A DNA stretch of 64,000 nt. Origin: Nesterenkonia sp. LB17 (lineage in GTDB: Bacteria > Actinomycetota > Actinomycetes > Actinomycetales > Micrococcaceae). Position 1 is the first letter of the stretch; every line of letters begins with the position of its first letter. Where the stretch lies: positions 1-64,000 of the forward strand of contig NZ_JAJOYX010000005.1 in NCBI RefSeq assembly GCF_022565915.1. The letters are read 5' to 3'. Shown here piece by piece: positions 1-7,003 of the stretch. The notes beneath the pieces are model-generated. The model did not search any database. It was not told where the DNA came from and saw nothing but the letters and a program-made list of their open reading frames with translations. The translations under genes and the position numbers were made by a program.

Positions 1-77
1 TCATCCAGGACCTGGTCTTTGAACCAGGCCGGGTATCCCTGTCCGGTCCGGGGTCGGGGGTGATGTGGTGAAGGCAC
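1..77 (-). CDS. Truncated reading frame at left edge, possibly the start of a transposase
   Basis: A GTG at 77-75 opens a frame that runs off the left edge after 25 codons. An AGGAG lies seven bases upstream of the GTG, which is the main reason to believe it. The visible protein starts MPSPHHPRPRTGQGYPAWF and continues KDQVLD. The basic, proline-rich start followed by an aromatic helix-like stretch recalls the N-terminus of some insertion-sequence transposases, but 25 residues cannot assign a family. The ribosome-binding site lies inside a hairpin (78-107), an arrangement often seen in transposase genes. The real product is unknown. Confidence 0.35.
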   Translation of the reverse strand, partial: MPSPHHPRPRTGQGYPAWFKDQVLD

Positions 78-107
78 TTGCAACTCCTGAATCTCAGGCT
101 GTTGCAA
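78..107. repeat. Hairpin over the ribosome-binding site of the left-edge frame
   Basis: The outer arms TTGCAAC and GTTGCAA (7 bp) enclose the inner arms CCTGA and TCAGG (5 bp) around a three-base loop. Read on the minus strand, the AGGAG of the left-edge frame is within the stem. Such a structure could block translation of read-through transcripts, or it could be part of an insertion-sequence terminus. The structure is visible; the role is inference. Confidence 0.45.
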
Positions 108-362
108 CCACCACTAGAACCCGCAGGTGGGATTCGGTCCGAAAAGCCCCCAAATCGCCCACTAGATGCAGGCTGGGTGGTCAGGGCTGACGCAGCCGGG
201 TCCACCAGCACTCCCGGCCCCCGGCCCGCCACCCGAACCAGGCTCCGGCCGAGCCGGGGATCACGAAGGCGGCCCAGGCCAGGAATTGGGAGCGTCTCCC
301 TGGGGGGGCCTCGCTGAGGCGATCTCGTCCAGCGGAATCCACCCCCGCCACCCACGCCCCCG

Positions 363-386
363 AGTTCTACACGCTGTAGTAGACTC
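363..386. promoter_or_regulatory. TACA/TGTA palindrome upstream of the copper cluster, candidate BlaI/CopY-type operator
   Basis: The core CTACA-CGC-TGTAG (367-379) is a perfect 5-3-5 palindrome. Flanking GAGT (363-366) and ACTC (383-386) extend it imperfectly. TACA/TGTA half-sites are the hallmark of MecI/BlaI/CopY winged-helix repressors. It ends about 30 bases before the GTG of the first gene of the cluster, so it is well placed to control transcription. No BlaI-type regulator gene is visible in the window. The bases between 108 and 362 show no gene I can support. Confidence 0.4.
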
Positions 387-415
387 GCCCGCATCAGCCG
401 AGGGAAGGGGATCCT

Positions 416-1084
416 GTGGTCAATGCCGCGGACTTCACCCTTTCACCGCGTCCCGTGACCGGTACCGCTCGGCTGACCCGCGGGCTGCTGGCCGCGACCC
501 TGGCCATCGGTTCCGCTGCGATCTCCCACTCGGCCGCAGGCCACCACATGCCGCACTGGATCGTGTTGGTCCTGGCGCTCGCGGTGAGCCTTCCCGTCTG
601 TGCCTCGCTCTCCGCCGTGCGGCTCAGTCGGGCCCGGCTCGGCGCCGCGGTCGGGTTCAGCCAGGCGGTGCTGCACGGTCTCTTCGCGCTCTTGCCTGCC
701 ACGGGGGCCTCCGCCAGCGCGACTGTGAACAGCGACGCGGCAGCTCACGCCGGGCATGCGGCCCATGATCACGCCGTCACGGTGGTCGGTGCGGCGCAGA
801 CCAGCACGGTCGCTCAGGTGCTGCCTGATGCGCCGATGATCATCGCCCACGTGTGCGCCGCAATCTTCAGCTTCGGGGTGATCCGCCGCGGCGAACTCAT
901 TCTCCAGGCGCTTGCCGCCCTGCTGCTGCTGCGCCCGGTCTTGCTGCTGTTCCTGCGTCCGGTCTCGCTGACCGGGCCCCGTGCCATCCGTGCGCACGAT
1001 TCCTTCTCCACGGTGATCCTGCGGGACCTCTGGCTCGGCGGCGGCGCGCAGACCCTGCGCGGACCGCCGGTCCTCGTGAGCTGA
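416..1084 (+). CDS. Hypothetical membrane protein with internal histidine-rich loop, copper cluster
   Basis: This 222-residue protein starts at GTG 416 behind GAAGGGGA. It has about four hydrophobic segments (roughly residues 24-45, 48-65, 70-95 and 140-180), and the stretch between segments three and four contains the motif HAGHAAHDH. His-rich loops between membrane helices are common in copper or zinc proteins. I do not recognise the family. It is the first gene after the TACA/TGTA palindrome and precedes CopC and PCuAC homologues, so a role in copper handling is inferred from context. The 68 bases before the copC start could hold a second promoter. Confidence 0.7.
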   Translation: MVNAADFTLSPRPVTGTARLTRGLLAATLAIGSAAISHSAAGHHMPHWIVLVLALAVSLPVCASLSAVRLSRARLGAAVGFSQAVLHGLFALLPATGASASATVNSDAAAHAGHAAHDHAVTVVGAAQTSTVAQVLPDAPMIIAHVCAAIFSFGVIRRGELILQALAALLLLRPVLLLFLRPVSLTGPRAIRAHDSFSTVILRDLWLGGGAQTLRGPPVLVS

Positions 1085-1152
1085 CATCGCCATATGGTTT
1101 CCACGGCTCGACGCCGGGGACCAGTCACTTCACGACGGAAAGCACTGAACTC

Positions 1153-1878
1153 ATGTCATCCCGCACCCCCGCACACCGCACATCCACCACCTGGCGCCAG
1201 CGCGCCGGCCGCATGACCGCACTCTCCGCGACCGCCGCGCTCGGCCTGGCCGTCACCACCATGGCGGCTCCCGCCTGGGCGCACGATTCACTCATCTCAT
1301 CCTCTCCGGAAGCCGGTGACCTCCTCGAGGCGAGCCCCGAGGAGATCACCCTCGAGTTCTCCGGCGGCGGACTGACCACCGGTGAGTCCATCACCAACAT
1401 CATCGCGGTCAGCGATGAGGATGGTGAGAACTGGGAGGGCGAGACCGAGATCGAGGGTGCGACCATGTGGACCGAGCTCCCCGCGGAGCTTCCCGGGGGC
1501 GACTACACGGTCGCCTACCGAGTGGTCTACTCCGATGGGCACGCCGAGGAGAGCTCCTTCGACTTCGAAGTGGCTGCAGCAGAGCCGGATCCCGAGCCCA
1601 CGCCGGAGCCTTCAACTCCCGCTGAGACCGAGACCGACGCCGACGCTGAGACCGAGACTGAGGCTGCTGCTCCTGCAGAGGACGACGACGTCGCCGACTC
1701 CACCTCCACGGACTCCGCCGAGGCGGATGAACCGGTGACGGGGGACGCGGCTGCGGACACCCAGCAGGACCCCGGCCTGCCGGTCTGGGCCGTCGTGGTC
1801 GGTGCTCTCACGGTGCTCGGTCTGCTTGCTGCGATCGCGATGGCTGTTCTGCGCGGGCGCAAGACGCCCCGCGCCTGA
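1153..1878 (+). CDS. copC: CopC-domain copper-binding protein, membrane anchored
   Basis: The 241-residue protein starts at ATG 1153 (GGAAAG upstream). A long signal peptide ends AWA, giving a mature N-terminal His (residue 44), the residue that forms the copper brace in CopC. The CopC fold follows, with SSSPEAGD near the N-terminus and the late SDGHAEES motif, whose Asp and His match the other expected ligands. After the domain (about residue 140) comes a Glu/Thr/Ala-rich acidic linker of about 65 residues and one C-terminal membrane helix followed by RGRK. Actinobacterial CopC proteins are often anchored this way. The linker is unusually acidic. It probably binds Cu(II) outside the membrane. 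Confidence 0.88.
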   Translation: MSSRTPAHRTSTTWRQRAGRMTALSATAALGLAVTTMAAPAWAHDSLISSSPEAGDLLEASPEEITLEFSGGGLTTGESITNIIAVSDEDGENWEGETEIEGATMWTELPAELPGGDYTVAYRVVYSDGHAEESSFDFEVAAAEPDPEPTPEPSTPAETETDADAETETEAAAPAEDDDVADSTSTDSAEADEPVTGDAAADTQQDPGLPVWAVVVGALTVLGLLAAIAMAVLRGRKTPRA

Positions 1879-2124
1879 TCCGCCTGATCCGCCGCGCCCG
1901 ACCCCGGCGCGACTCCACAAGCCCGAACGCGCACGCCTGACTCAGCGCTGCTGATGCGCAGCCTCTGATCAGGCTCCCGCCGGCCTGCCGCTTCCCCGCG
2001 GTCAGGTCCAGCTGGGGCGACCCGCTTCCCGTGGATCGCTCTCCCACCCAAGACATCTATGCCCACCGCGCACGAGTGCGCGTTCGGGTTGAAGGGCCAT
2101 GCGCCCGGAAGGAACACCACTGTC

Positions 2125-2772
2125 ATGAAGAATCCCATTTGGACTCTCTCTGCCCTGGCGACAGCCGCAACACTGACGCTCACCTCTTGCAGCGAAGGCG
2201 GATCAGAAAGCACAGCGTCCGAGAGCCCGCAGACCGAAGCAGCCCAGGCCGAAGCGAAGGAGGATGCGCGCATCCAGAGCAGCCAGGACGACATGTGGGC
2301 GCGCGCCACCGATTCCGAGATGACCAGCGTCTTCGGCACCATCGAGAACCTGACCGATCAGGACCTCACGGTGGTGGGCGCCAGCTCCGAGGTCGCGGGA
2401 ATCACGGAGCTCCACGAGATCGTGGAGGAGGACGGCCGACAGATCATGCAGGAGATCGAGGATGGCTTCATCATCCCGGCCTCCGGCTCCCTGGAGCTGC
2501 AGGCCGGGGGCGATCACCTGATGCTCATGGACCTGCAGCAGGAGCTGCTGCCCGGAGAGGTGTTCGACATCTCGCTGGAGTTCGAGGACGGCACGCAGGA
2601 GAGCATCAAGGCCATGGTCCGTGACGACGGCGGTCAGGACGAGCCCTACGAGCACGGCGGCGATATGGATCCCATGGACCACGGGAACGGCTCCGAGGGC
2701 GACGGCCCCGCGAGCCACGGTGACGCCAGCGGTCATGAACGCGATCACGAGTCCGATGATCATGAACGCTGA
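2125..2772 (+). CDS. PCuAC-type copper chaperone lipoprotein
   Basis: ATG 2125 has a strong GGAAGGA nine bases upstream. The signal peptide ends in the lipobox LTSC, so the 215-residue product should be a lipoprotein. The middle carries the PCuAC signature: His97, then Met108 after ten residues, then His131-x-Met133 after 22 more. This Cu(I) site is known in the family to deliver copper to respiratory oxidases and cuproenzymes. The last 40 residues form a second His/Met/Asp-rich tail (HGGDMDPMDHG, GHERDHESDDH), an extension that may be a further copper site. The gene ends overlapping the DyP start. A PCuAC-like protein beside a Tat-exported DyP peroxidase recalls the Streptomyces dtpA/ecuC arrangement. 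Confidence 0.85.
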   Translation: MKNPIWTLSALATAATLTLTSCSEGGSESTASESPQTEAAQAEAKEDARIQSSQDDMWARATDSEMTSVFGTIENLTDQDLTVVGASSEVAGITELHEIVEEDGRQIMQEIEDGFIIPASGSLELQAGGDHLMLMDLQQELLPGEVFDISLEFEDGTQESIKAMVRDDGGQDEPYEHGGDMDPMDHGNGSEGDGPASHGDASGHERDHESDDHER

Positions 2773-4060
2773 GGGGCCGCACGAGACCGACTCTGCGCGG
2801 ACGGACTCGGGGCTCAGAGGCTCCGACCGAGCAGCCTCCCGGCATGGCTTCTCTCGCCGCGGCCTCCTGCTCGGCGCCGGGGTCGGCGGAGCAGGCGTGG
2901 CCGCGGCGGCCAGCATCGGCAGCGGGCTGCGCTGGGGCGACCCTGAGCCCGAGGTGCGCACCAGCAGATACGGCTCCGAGACCGTGCCGTTCTTCGGGGA
3001 GCGGCAGGCGGGCATCGACACCCCCGCTCAGGCTCATGCGCTCCTGATCGCGCTTGATCTGAGAGAACCCCGCAATGCCGAAGGCATCCAGCGGCTGCTG
3101 CGGCTGCTCAGCGATGACGCCTCCAGGCTGACCGCCGGTCGACCGGCGCTCGCGGATACGGAGCCGGAGCTCGCTGGTAATCCTGCGAGCATGACGGTCA
3201 CCTTCGGCTTCGGCCGACGGCTCATCGACAGGCTGGATCCTCGAGCCGCGCCCGCGTGGCTGAAGGATCTGCCGGACTTCGAGATCGACGAGCTCGAGCC
3301 CGCGCTGTGCGGCGGAGATCTGCTGCTCCAGCTCTGCGGCAACAACCCGATCTCGCTGGCTCATGCGCGCAGGATCATGCTCAAGAGCGCGCGAAGCGAG
3401 GCGCGGCCCCGGTGGATCCAGAACGGTTTTCGTTCAGCACATGGGGCCCAGGAGCAGGGATCGTCCATGCGAAACCTCTTCGGTCAGGTGGATGAGACCG
3501 TCCAGCCTGAGCGCGGCGGGGACGGCAACGAGTTCGCCGTCTGGGGCCACCCGCCGTCGGGCTCTGCCGGTGCGCTCACCCCGTGGGTGGAGGGCGGCAC
3601 ATCGCTGGTGATCCGGAGGATCCAGATGGATATGGACGGGTGGGATGAGCTCGCCCGCAGCGGCAAGGAATCCTCGGTGGGGCGGGACCTGAGCGTCGGA
3701 GCACCGCTGACCGGCACCCGCGAACACCAGGATCCGGACTTCGAGGCCACCAGCGCGCTGGGCTTCCCGGTGATCGAGGAGTTCGCCCATATCCGTCGCG
3801 CCCACCAGGTGGGGCCCGAGGAGCAGATCCTGCGCCGCGGCTACAACTATGACGATCCGGCGTCCGGTGAACAGATCAGCAACAGCGGCCTGATCTTCAT
3901 CTCCTACCAGGCCGACGTCGACCGCCAGTTCCTGCCCATCCAGAGGCGCCTTGCGGAAGCGGACCGGCTCAACGAGTGGACCACCCCTGTCGGCAGCGCA
4001 GTCTTCGCCGTGCCGCCCGGGTGCCAGCCCGGCGGCTTCATCGGCGACTTCCTCATCTGA
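2762..4060 (+). CDS. Tat-exported Dyp-type heme peroxidase
   Basis: The 432-residue protein begins at ATG 2762, overlapping the chaperone gene by 11 bases; an in-frame ATG at 2756 is an alternative. A twin-arginine signal (FSRRGLLLGAG) lies near residue 32. Family landmarks are NLFGQVDE around residue 241, where the catalytic Asp (244) of the GxxDG motif is kept but the last Gly is replaced by Glu, the proximal His in FAHIRRAH (His343), LRRGYNY, and GLIFISYQAD near the end. It should act outside the membrane on heme with hydrogen peroxide. Coupling to PCuAC suggests a role in copper-enzyme maturation or peroxide removal, as proposed for Streptomyces DtpA. Confidence 0.87.
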   Translation: MNAEGPHETDSARTDSGLRGSDRAASRHGFSRRGLLLGAGVGGAGVAAAASIGSGLRWGDPEPEVRTSRYGSETVPFFGERQAGIDTPAQAHALLIALDLREPRNAEGIQRLLRLLSDDASRLTAGRPALADTEPELAGNPASMTVTFGFGRRLIDRLDPRAAPAWLKDLPDFEIDELEPALCGGDLLLQLCGNNPISLAHARRIMLKSARSEARPRWIQNGFRSAHGAQEQGSSMRNLFGQVDETVQPERGGDGNEFAVWGHPPSGSAGALTPWVEGGTSLVIRRIQMDMDGWDELARSGKESSVGRDLSVGAPLTGTREHQDPDFEATSALGFPVIEEFAHIRRAHQVGPEEQILRRGYNYDDPASGEQISNSGLIFISYQADVDRQFLPIQRRLAEADRLNEWTTPVGSAVFAVPPGCQPGGFIGDFLI

Positions 4061-4120
4061 CCTCACCCCGAAGAGGGCATTCAACGACTACCGACATCAG
4101 GGCAGTCGAGCCTGCCCAGA

Positions 4121-4151
4121 ACCGCCCCCCCTGCGAGGGAGCCAGGGCGGT
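4121..4151 (+). terminator. Stem-loop after the copper delivery cluster
   Basis: The arms ACCGCCC (4121-4127) and GGGCGGT (4145-4151) pair perfectly, and an inner CCCT/AGGG pair can extend the stem. It lies 60 bases after the DyP stop. There is no clear T-run, as is usual for actinobacterial terminators. Confidence 0.5.
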
Positions 4152-4248
4152 GTGCTCAGGGGTCGCTGGGTGTAGAGACGACAAGCGCGAAAGCAGAGCA
4201 GGACCGCTGCCCTTCTGAGCGCAGCCGCGGATGCTATTGAATAGTGAG

Positions 4249-4668
4249 ATGAACTCCACGATCTCTACGATTCTCAATGTCATCTGGCTCCTCTTCGGCG
4301 GCCTGTGGCTGGCCCTGGGCTACTTCATCGCCGGGATCATCTGCTGCCTGCTGATCATCACGATCCCCTTCGGCCTCGCGTCCTTCCGGATCGGGGCCTA
4401 CGCGCTGTGGCCGTTCGGCCGCACGATCGTTGACCGCAGCCCTCGGGGTGCAGGTCTGTTCACCACCATCGGCAACGTGATCTGGATCCTGGTGGCGGGC
4501 ATCTGGATCGCCATCGGCCACGTGCTCACCGCGATCCCGATGTTCATCAGCATCATCGGGATCCCGCTGGGCATCGCGAACCTGAAGCTGATCCCGGTCT
4601 CGCTGATGCCGCTGGGCAAGGTCATCGTCACCTCCAACGCGGTGCTGCCCACCTACCGCCACGCCTGA
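4249..4668 (+). CDS. YccF domain-containing inner membrane protein
   Basis: The 139-residue protein from ATG 4249 consists of two similar halves, each with a hydrophobic stretch followed by a glycine/proline turn: LLIITIPFGLASFRIGAYALWPFG and, later, IIGIPLGIANLKL ending SLMPLG. This duplicated IPFG/IPLG arrangement is characteristic of the YccF family, whose function is not established. No good Shine-Dalgarno precedes the ATG, and an AT-rich stretch (TATTGAAT at 4235-4242) may be a -10 element giving a leaderless transcript. It converges on the aldehyde dehydrogenase gene. A weak stem (4679-4704) separates them. Confidence 0.83.
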   Translation: MNSTISTILNVIWLLFGGLWLALGYFIAGIICCLLIITIPFGLASFRIGAYALWPFGRTIVDRSPRGAGLFTTIGNVIWILVAGIWIAIGHVLTAIPMFISIIGIPLGIANLKLIPVSLMPLGKVIVTSNAVLPTYRHA

Positions 4669-4732
4669 GCAGCCGGTTCCGCCTCCGAGTCGGGCAGAAG
4701 GCGGACCGAGGGCGGGCAGCGCGAGCCCGGCG

Positions 4733-6163
4733 TCAACCCTTGAGCAGGATCCGGCGCATGCCCCAGGAGATCGGTGCCTTCGCGAGCCGGGTCGGATCGA
4801 AGCCGGGAAGCTTGCGCAGCACGCCCCGCTCATGGCTGAAGGTCGCCACGCTGTACTCGCCGTGATAGCGGCCCATGCCGCTGGCGCCGACCCCACCGAA
4901 AGGCAGGGTGGACACCGCCAGCTGCGTCATCACGGTGTTGAAGGTGATGCCACCGGATGAAGTCCGCTCGAGGAAGTCCTCGCGCACCATAGGGTGCTCG
5001 GTGAAGGCGTAGAGCGCCAGCGGCTTCGGCCGCGCGTTGATGAACTCGATGGCCTCGTGGTGGTCCGCCACCGTGAGGATCGGCAGGATCGGACCAAAGA
5101 TCTCGTCCTGCATGACCGCCGAGTCAGGCTCCACATCCAGCAGCACCGTGGGTGCGATGTACCGGGCAGAGACCTCCGCCGAACCGCCGATGACCGCGCG
5201 GCCGGAGCCCAGCAGCCCGGCGAGGCGCTCGGCGTGACGCTCATTGATGATCCGCCCGTAGTTCTCCGCGCGTGCGGGATCGGAGCCGAAGGCGCGGCGC
5301 GTGACCCGGGCGATCTGAAGGGCCAGCGGCTCGGCGAGCTCGGGAGTGGTCAGCAGGTAGTCCGGCGCGACGCAGGTCTGGCCGCAGTTGCTGAACTTGC
5401 CCCACACCAGCGCCTCAGCCGTGGCGGTGAGATCAGCCGAGGAGTCGATCCAGACCGGGGACTTGCCGCCGAGCTCCAGCGTCACCGGGGTCAGGTGCTT
5501 CGCCGCGGCGGCCATCACGATCGAGGCCACCGTGCCGTTGCCGGTGTAGAAGATGTGATCGAAGGGGTGCTCCAGCAGTCGGGTGGTCTCTTCGACTCCG
5601 CCCTCGACCACCTGCACGGCCTCGGCGTCGAGGTACTCCGGGATCAGCTCCGCCACGGTCGCCGAGACCGCAGGAGCCAGCTCGCTCGGTTTGAGCACCA
5701 CCGAGTTTCCGGCCGCCAGCGCGCCGATCAGCGGCATCAGCAACAGGTGGAACGGGTAGTTCCAGGGGCCGATGATCAGCACCGTGCCCAGCGGCTGGCG
5801 CTGCACATGCGCGCGAGCGCTGCCCACGATGAACGGGACCGAGGTGCTCCGATCCCGGGTCCAGCGCTCAAGGTTCTTCACCGCGTGCTTGACCTCGGAC
5901 TTCACCGAGAGGACCTCGGTGAGATGAGCGTCGACGTCGTTCTTCCCCAGATCCGCGGCCATCGCCGCATGGATCTCCGGTGCCCGCTCCTCGAGCAGCC
6001 GCAGGATGCCCCTGAGCTGGTCCCGGCGCCAGTCCATCGACCGAGTGCGGCCGCTGTTGAAAGCGGCCCGGGTCCCAGAGACGCAGGCGTCCACGCCGGC
6101 AAGGGGGGTGGAGATCTGCTTCGCGGGAGTGCTGCGCACCTCGGCGGGGGTGTATGGCGTCAT
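4733..6163 (-). CDS. Class 3 aldehyde dehydrogenase family protein
   Basis: The 476-residue length is typical of the ALDH3/coniferyl aldehyde branch. Signatures are the cofactor region IGPWNYPFHLLLMPL, GNSVVLKPSE, the Glu motif LELGGKSP, the catalytic Cys in FSNCGQTC, and EIFGPILPI. The C-terminal FGGVGASGMGRYHGEYS is the usual ending of the substrate and oligomer region. GAGG lies upstream of the ATG. It oxidises aldehydes to acids with NAD(P); the substrate cannot be read from sequence. It stands alone, transcribed away from the Asp23-like gene. A C-terminal Trp-Gly/Arg-rich tail is common in fatty-aldehyde type members. Confidence 0.92.
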   Translation of the reverse strand: MTPYTPAEVRSTPAKQISTPLAGVDACVSGTRAAFNSGRTRSMDWRRDQLRGILRLLEERAPEIHAAMAADLGKNDVDAHLTEVLSVKSEVKHAVKNLERWTRDRSTSVPFIVGSARAHVQRQPLGTVLIIGPWNYPFHLLLMPLIGALAAGNSVVLKPSELAPAVSATVAELIPEYLDAEAVQVVEGGVEETTRLLEHPFDHIFYTGNGTVASIVMAAAAKHLTPVTLELGGKSPVWIDSSADLTATAEALVWGKFSNCGQTCVAPDYLLTTPELAEPLALQIARVTRRAFGSDPARAENYGRIINERHAERLAGLLGSGRAVIGGSAEVSARYIAPTVLLDVEPDSAVMQDEIFGPILPILTVADHHEAIEFINARPKPLALYAFTEHPMVREDFLERTSSGGITFNTVMTQLAVSTLPFGGVGASGMGRYHGEYSVATFSHERGVLRKLPGFDPTRLAKAPISWGMRRILLKG

Positions 6164-6292
6164 GGAGTGAACCTCTCAGGTCAGGGCGTCCTCCCCACCC
6201 TACAGATCACGAACCCGCCCCGACCTGGATCAGGAGACGGTGGAGAAACAGCCGTCTCACCTCGTCAGAGGCTGATGACACTGACTCTCATT

Positions 6293-6320
6293 TTGCGTTA
6301 GATCCGTTAATAGTTATACC
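6293..6320 (+). promoter_or_regulatory. AT-rich promoter region before the Asp23-like gene
   Basis: TTGCGT (6293-6298) and TATACC (6315-6320) are separated by 16 bases in a stretch (6280-6340) clearly richer in A and T than its surroundings. The predicted transcript would carry an 80-base leader to ATG 6400. Several GTTA/TAAC copies occur in this leader and could be operator half-sites. Confidence 0.4.
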
Positions 6321-6399
6321 TTCTAACAGTAAGGTTGATGAAGAGACAGATGCGTTACTGCAACAGGGGGGCAGCCGCCAAAGGGTCCGGAGAAATCAG

Positions 6400-6777
6400 A
6401 TGAGCGCACGAGCATTCCCCAACAGCACGATCACGCCGGGAAACACGACGCCTCAGCCCGTCCCGCGGGAGACGCACGGCCATGTGACCCAGGAAGCGGC
6501 CCAGCGAATTCGCTGCATGCGCTACGACCAGATCGCCAAGGCGGCATCCGCCGGCCTCATGGCTCACCCACATGTGGAGTCCGCAATCGTGGAGATCTCC
6601 GGCGACGACGCCGGTCTGGTCTTCCAGCTCAGCTGCACCATCAATGCCGACTCTGATCCCTCCGATCTGATGGAGACGATCTCCCAAGGCGTGATCTCGA
6701 ACATCGAGCGGATGCTCGGCACCGAGTTCGCCTCCCGGCGGCTGCACTTCAATCGAAGCCTCTGCAGCGCCGCCTGA
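6400..6777 (+). CDS. Asp23/Gls24-like small protein
   Basis: The 125-residue protein starts at ATG 6400. After a 30-residue polar N-terminus it has the pattern of the Asp23 fold: helix-rich start, HPHVESAIVEISGDDAGLVFQLSCTINADSD and a later amphipathic helix with MLGTEF. Asp23-family proteins are cytoplasmic and dock to small membrane proteins in cell-envelope stress. A 56-residue membrane protein follows 53 bases downstream, which matches that partnership. The similarity is by pattern only; a different small-domain family is possible. A GGAG-like signal is weak (CCGGAGAAATCAG). Confidence 0.5.
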   Translation: MSARAFPNSTITPGNTTPQPVPRETHGHVTQEAAQRIRCMRYDQIAKAASAGLMAHPHVESAIVEISGDDAGLVFQLSCTINADSDPSDLMETISQGVISNIERMLGTEFASRRLHFNRSLCSAA

Positions 6778-6830
6778 GCGCGGCCACCTCCCATAACAAC
6801 TCACCGCCACACCTTCTTGAGGAGCCCGCC

Positions 6831-7001
6831 ATGGACACCACGCTGATCCAGACGTTCAATGCATTCTTTCTGGCTGCCGTGGTGCTCGCCGTGCCCGTGC
6901 TGATCCTCGCGGGGATCTGGACCGCCACCGTGGAGCTCCGCCGTCCGGTCCCCGCGACGGTGGAGATTCCGGCCGGGAGCCGAGCCGTCAACCAGCCCTG
7001 A
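6831..7001 (+). CDS. Small single-pass membrane protein, probable partner of the Asp23-like protein
   Basis: GAGGAG seven bases before ATG 6831 gives a strong start. The 56-residue product has one membrane helix (about residues 12-30, FFLAAVVLAVPVLILAGIW) followed by a short charged and Pro/Val tail. In Asp23/Gls24 operons a small membrane protein commonly anchors the soluble protein, and the order here fits. The gene ends three bases before the converging deacetylase gene. Confidence 0.6.
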   Translation: MDTTLIQTFNAFFLAAVVLAVPVLILAGIWTATVELRRPVPATVEIPAGSRAVNQP

Positions 7002-7003
7002 CC

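Noticed and set aside
4679-4704. Bidirectional terminator between YccF and ALDH genes.
   Set aside because: Six-pair stem with a large loop; too weak to list as a feature.
4994-6301. 435-codon frame on the plus strand opposite the aldehyde dehydrogenase gene.
   Set aside because: It is the GC-rich antisense shadow of the class 3 ALDH; no domain pattern, very high Arg/Gly/His content.
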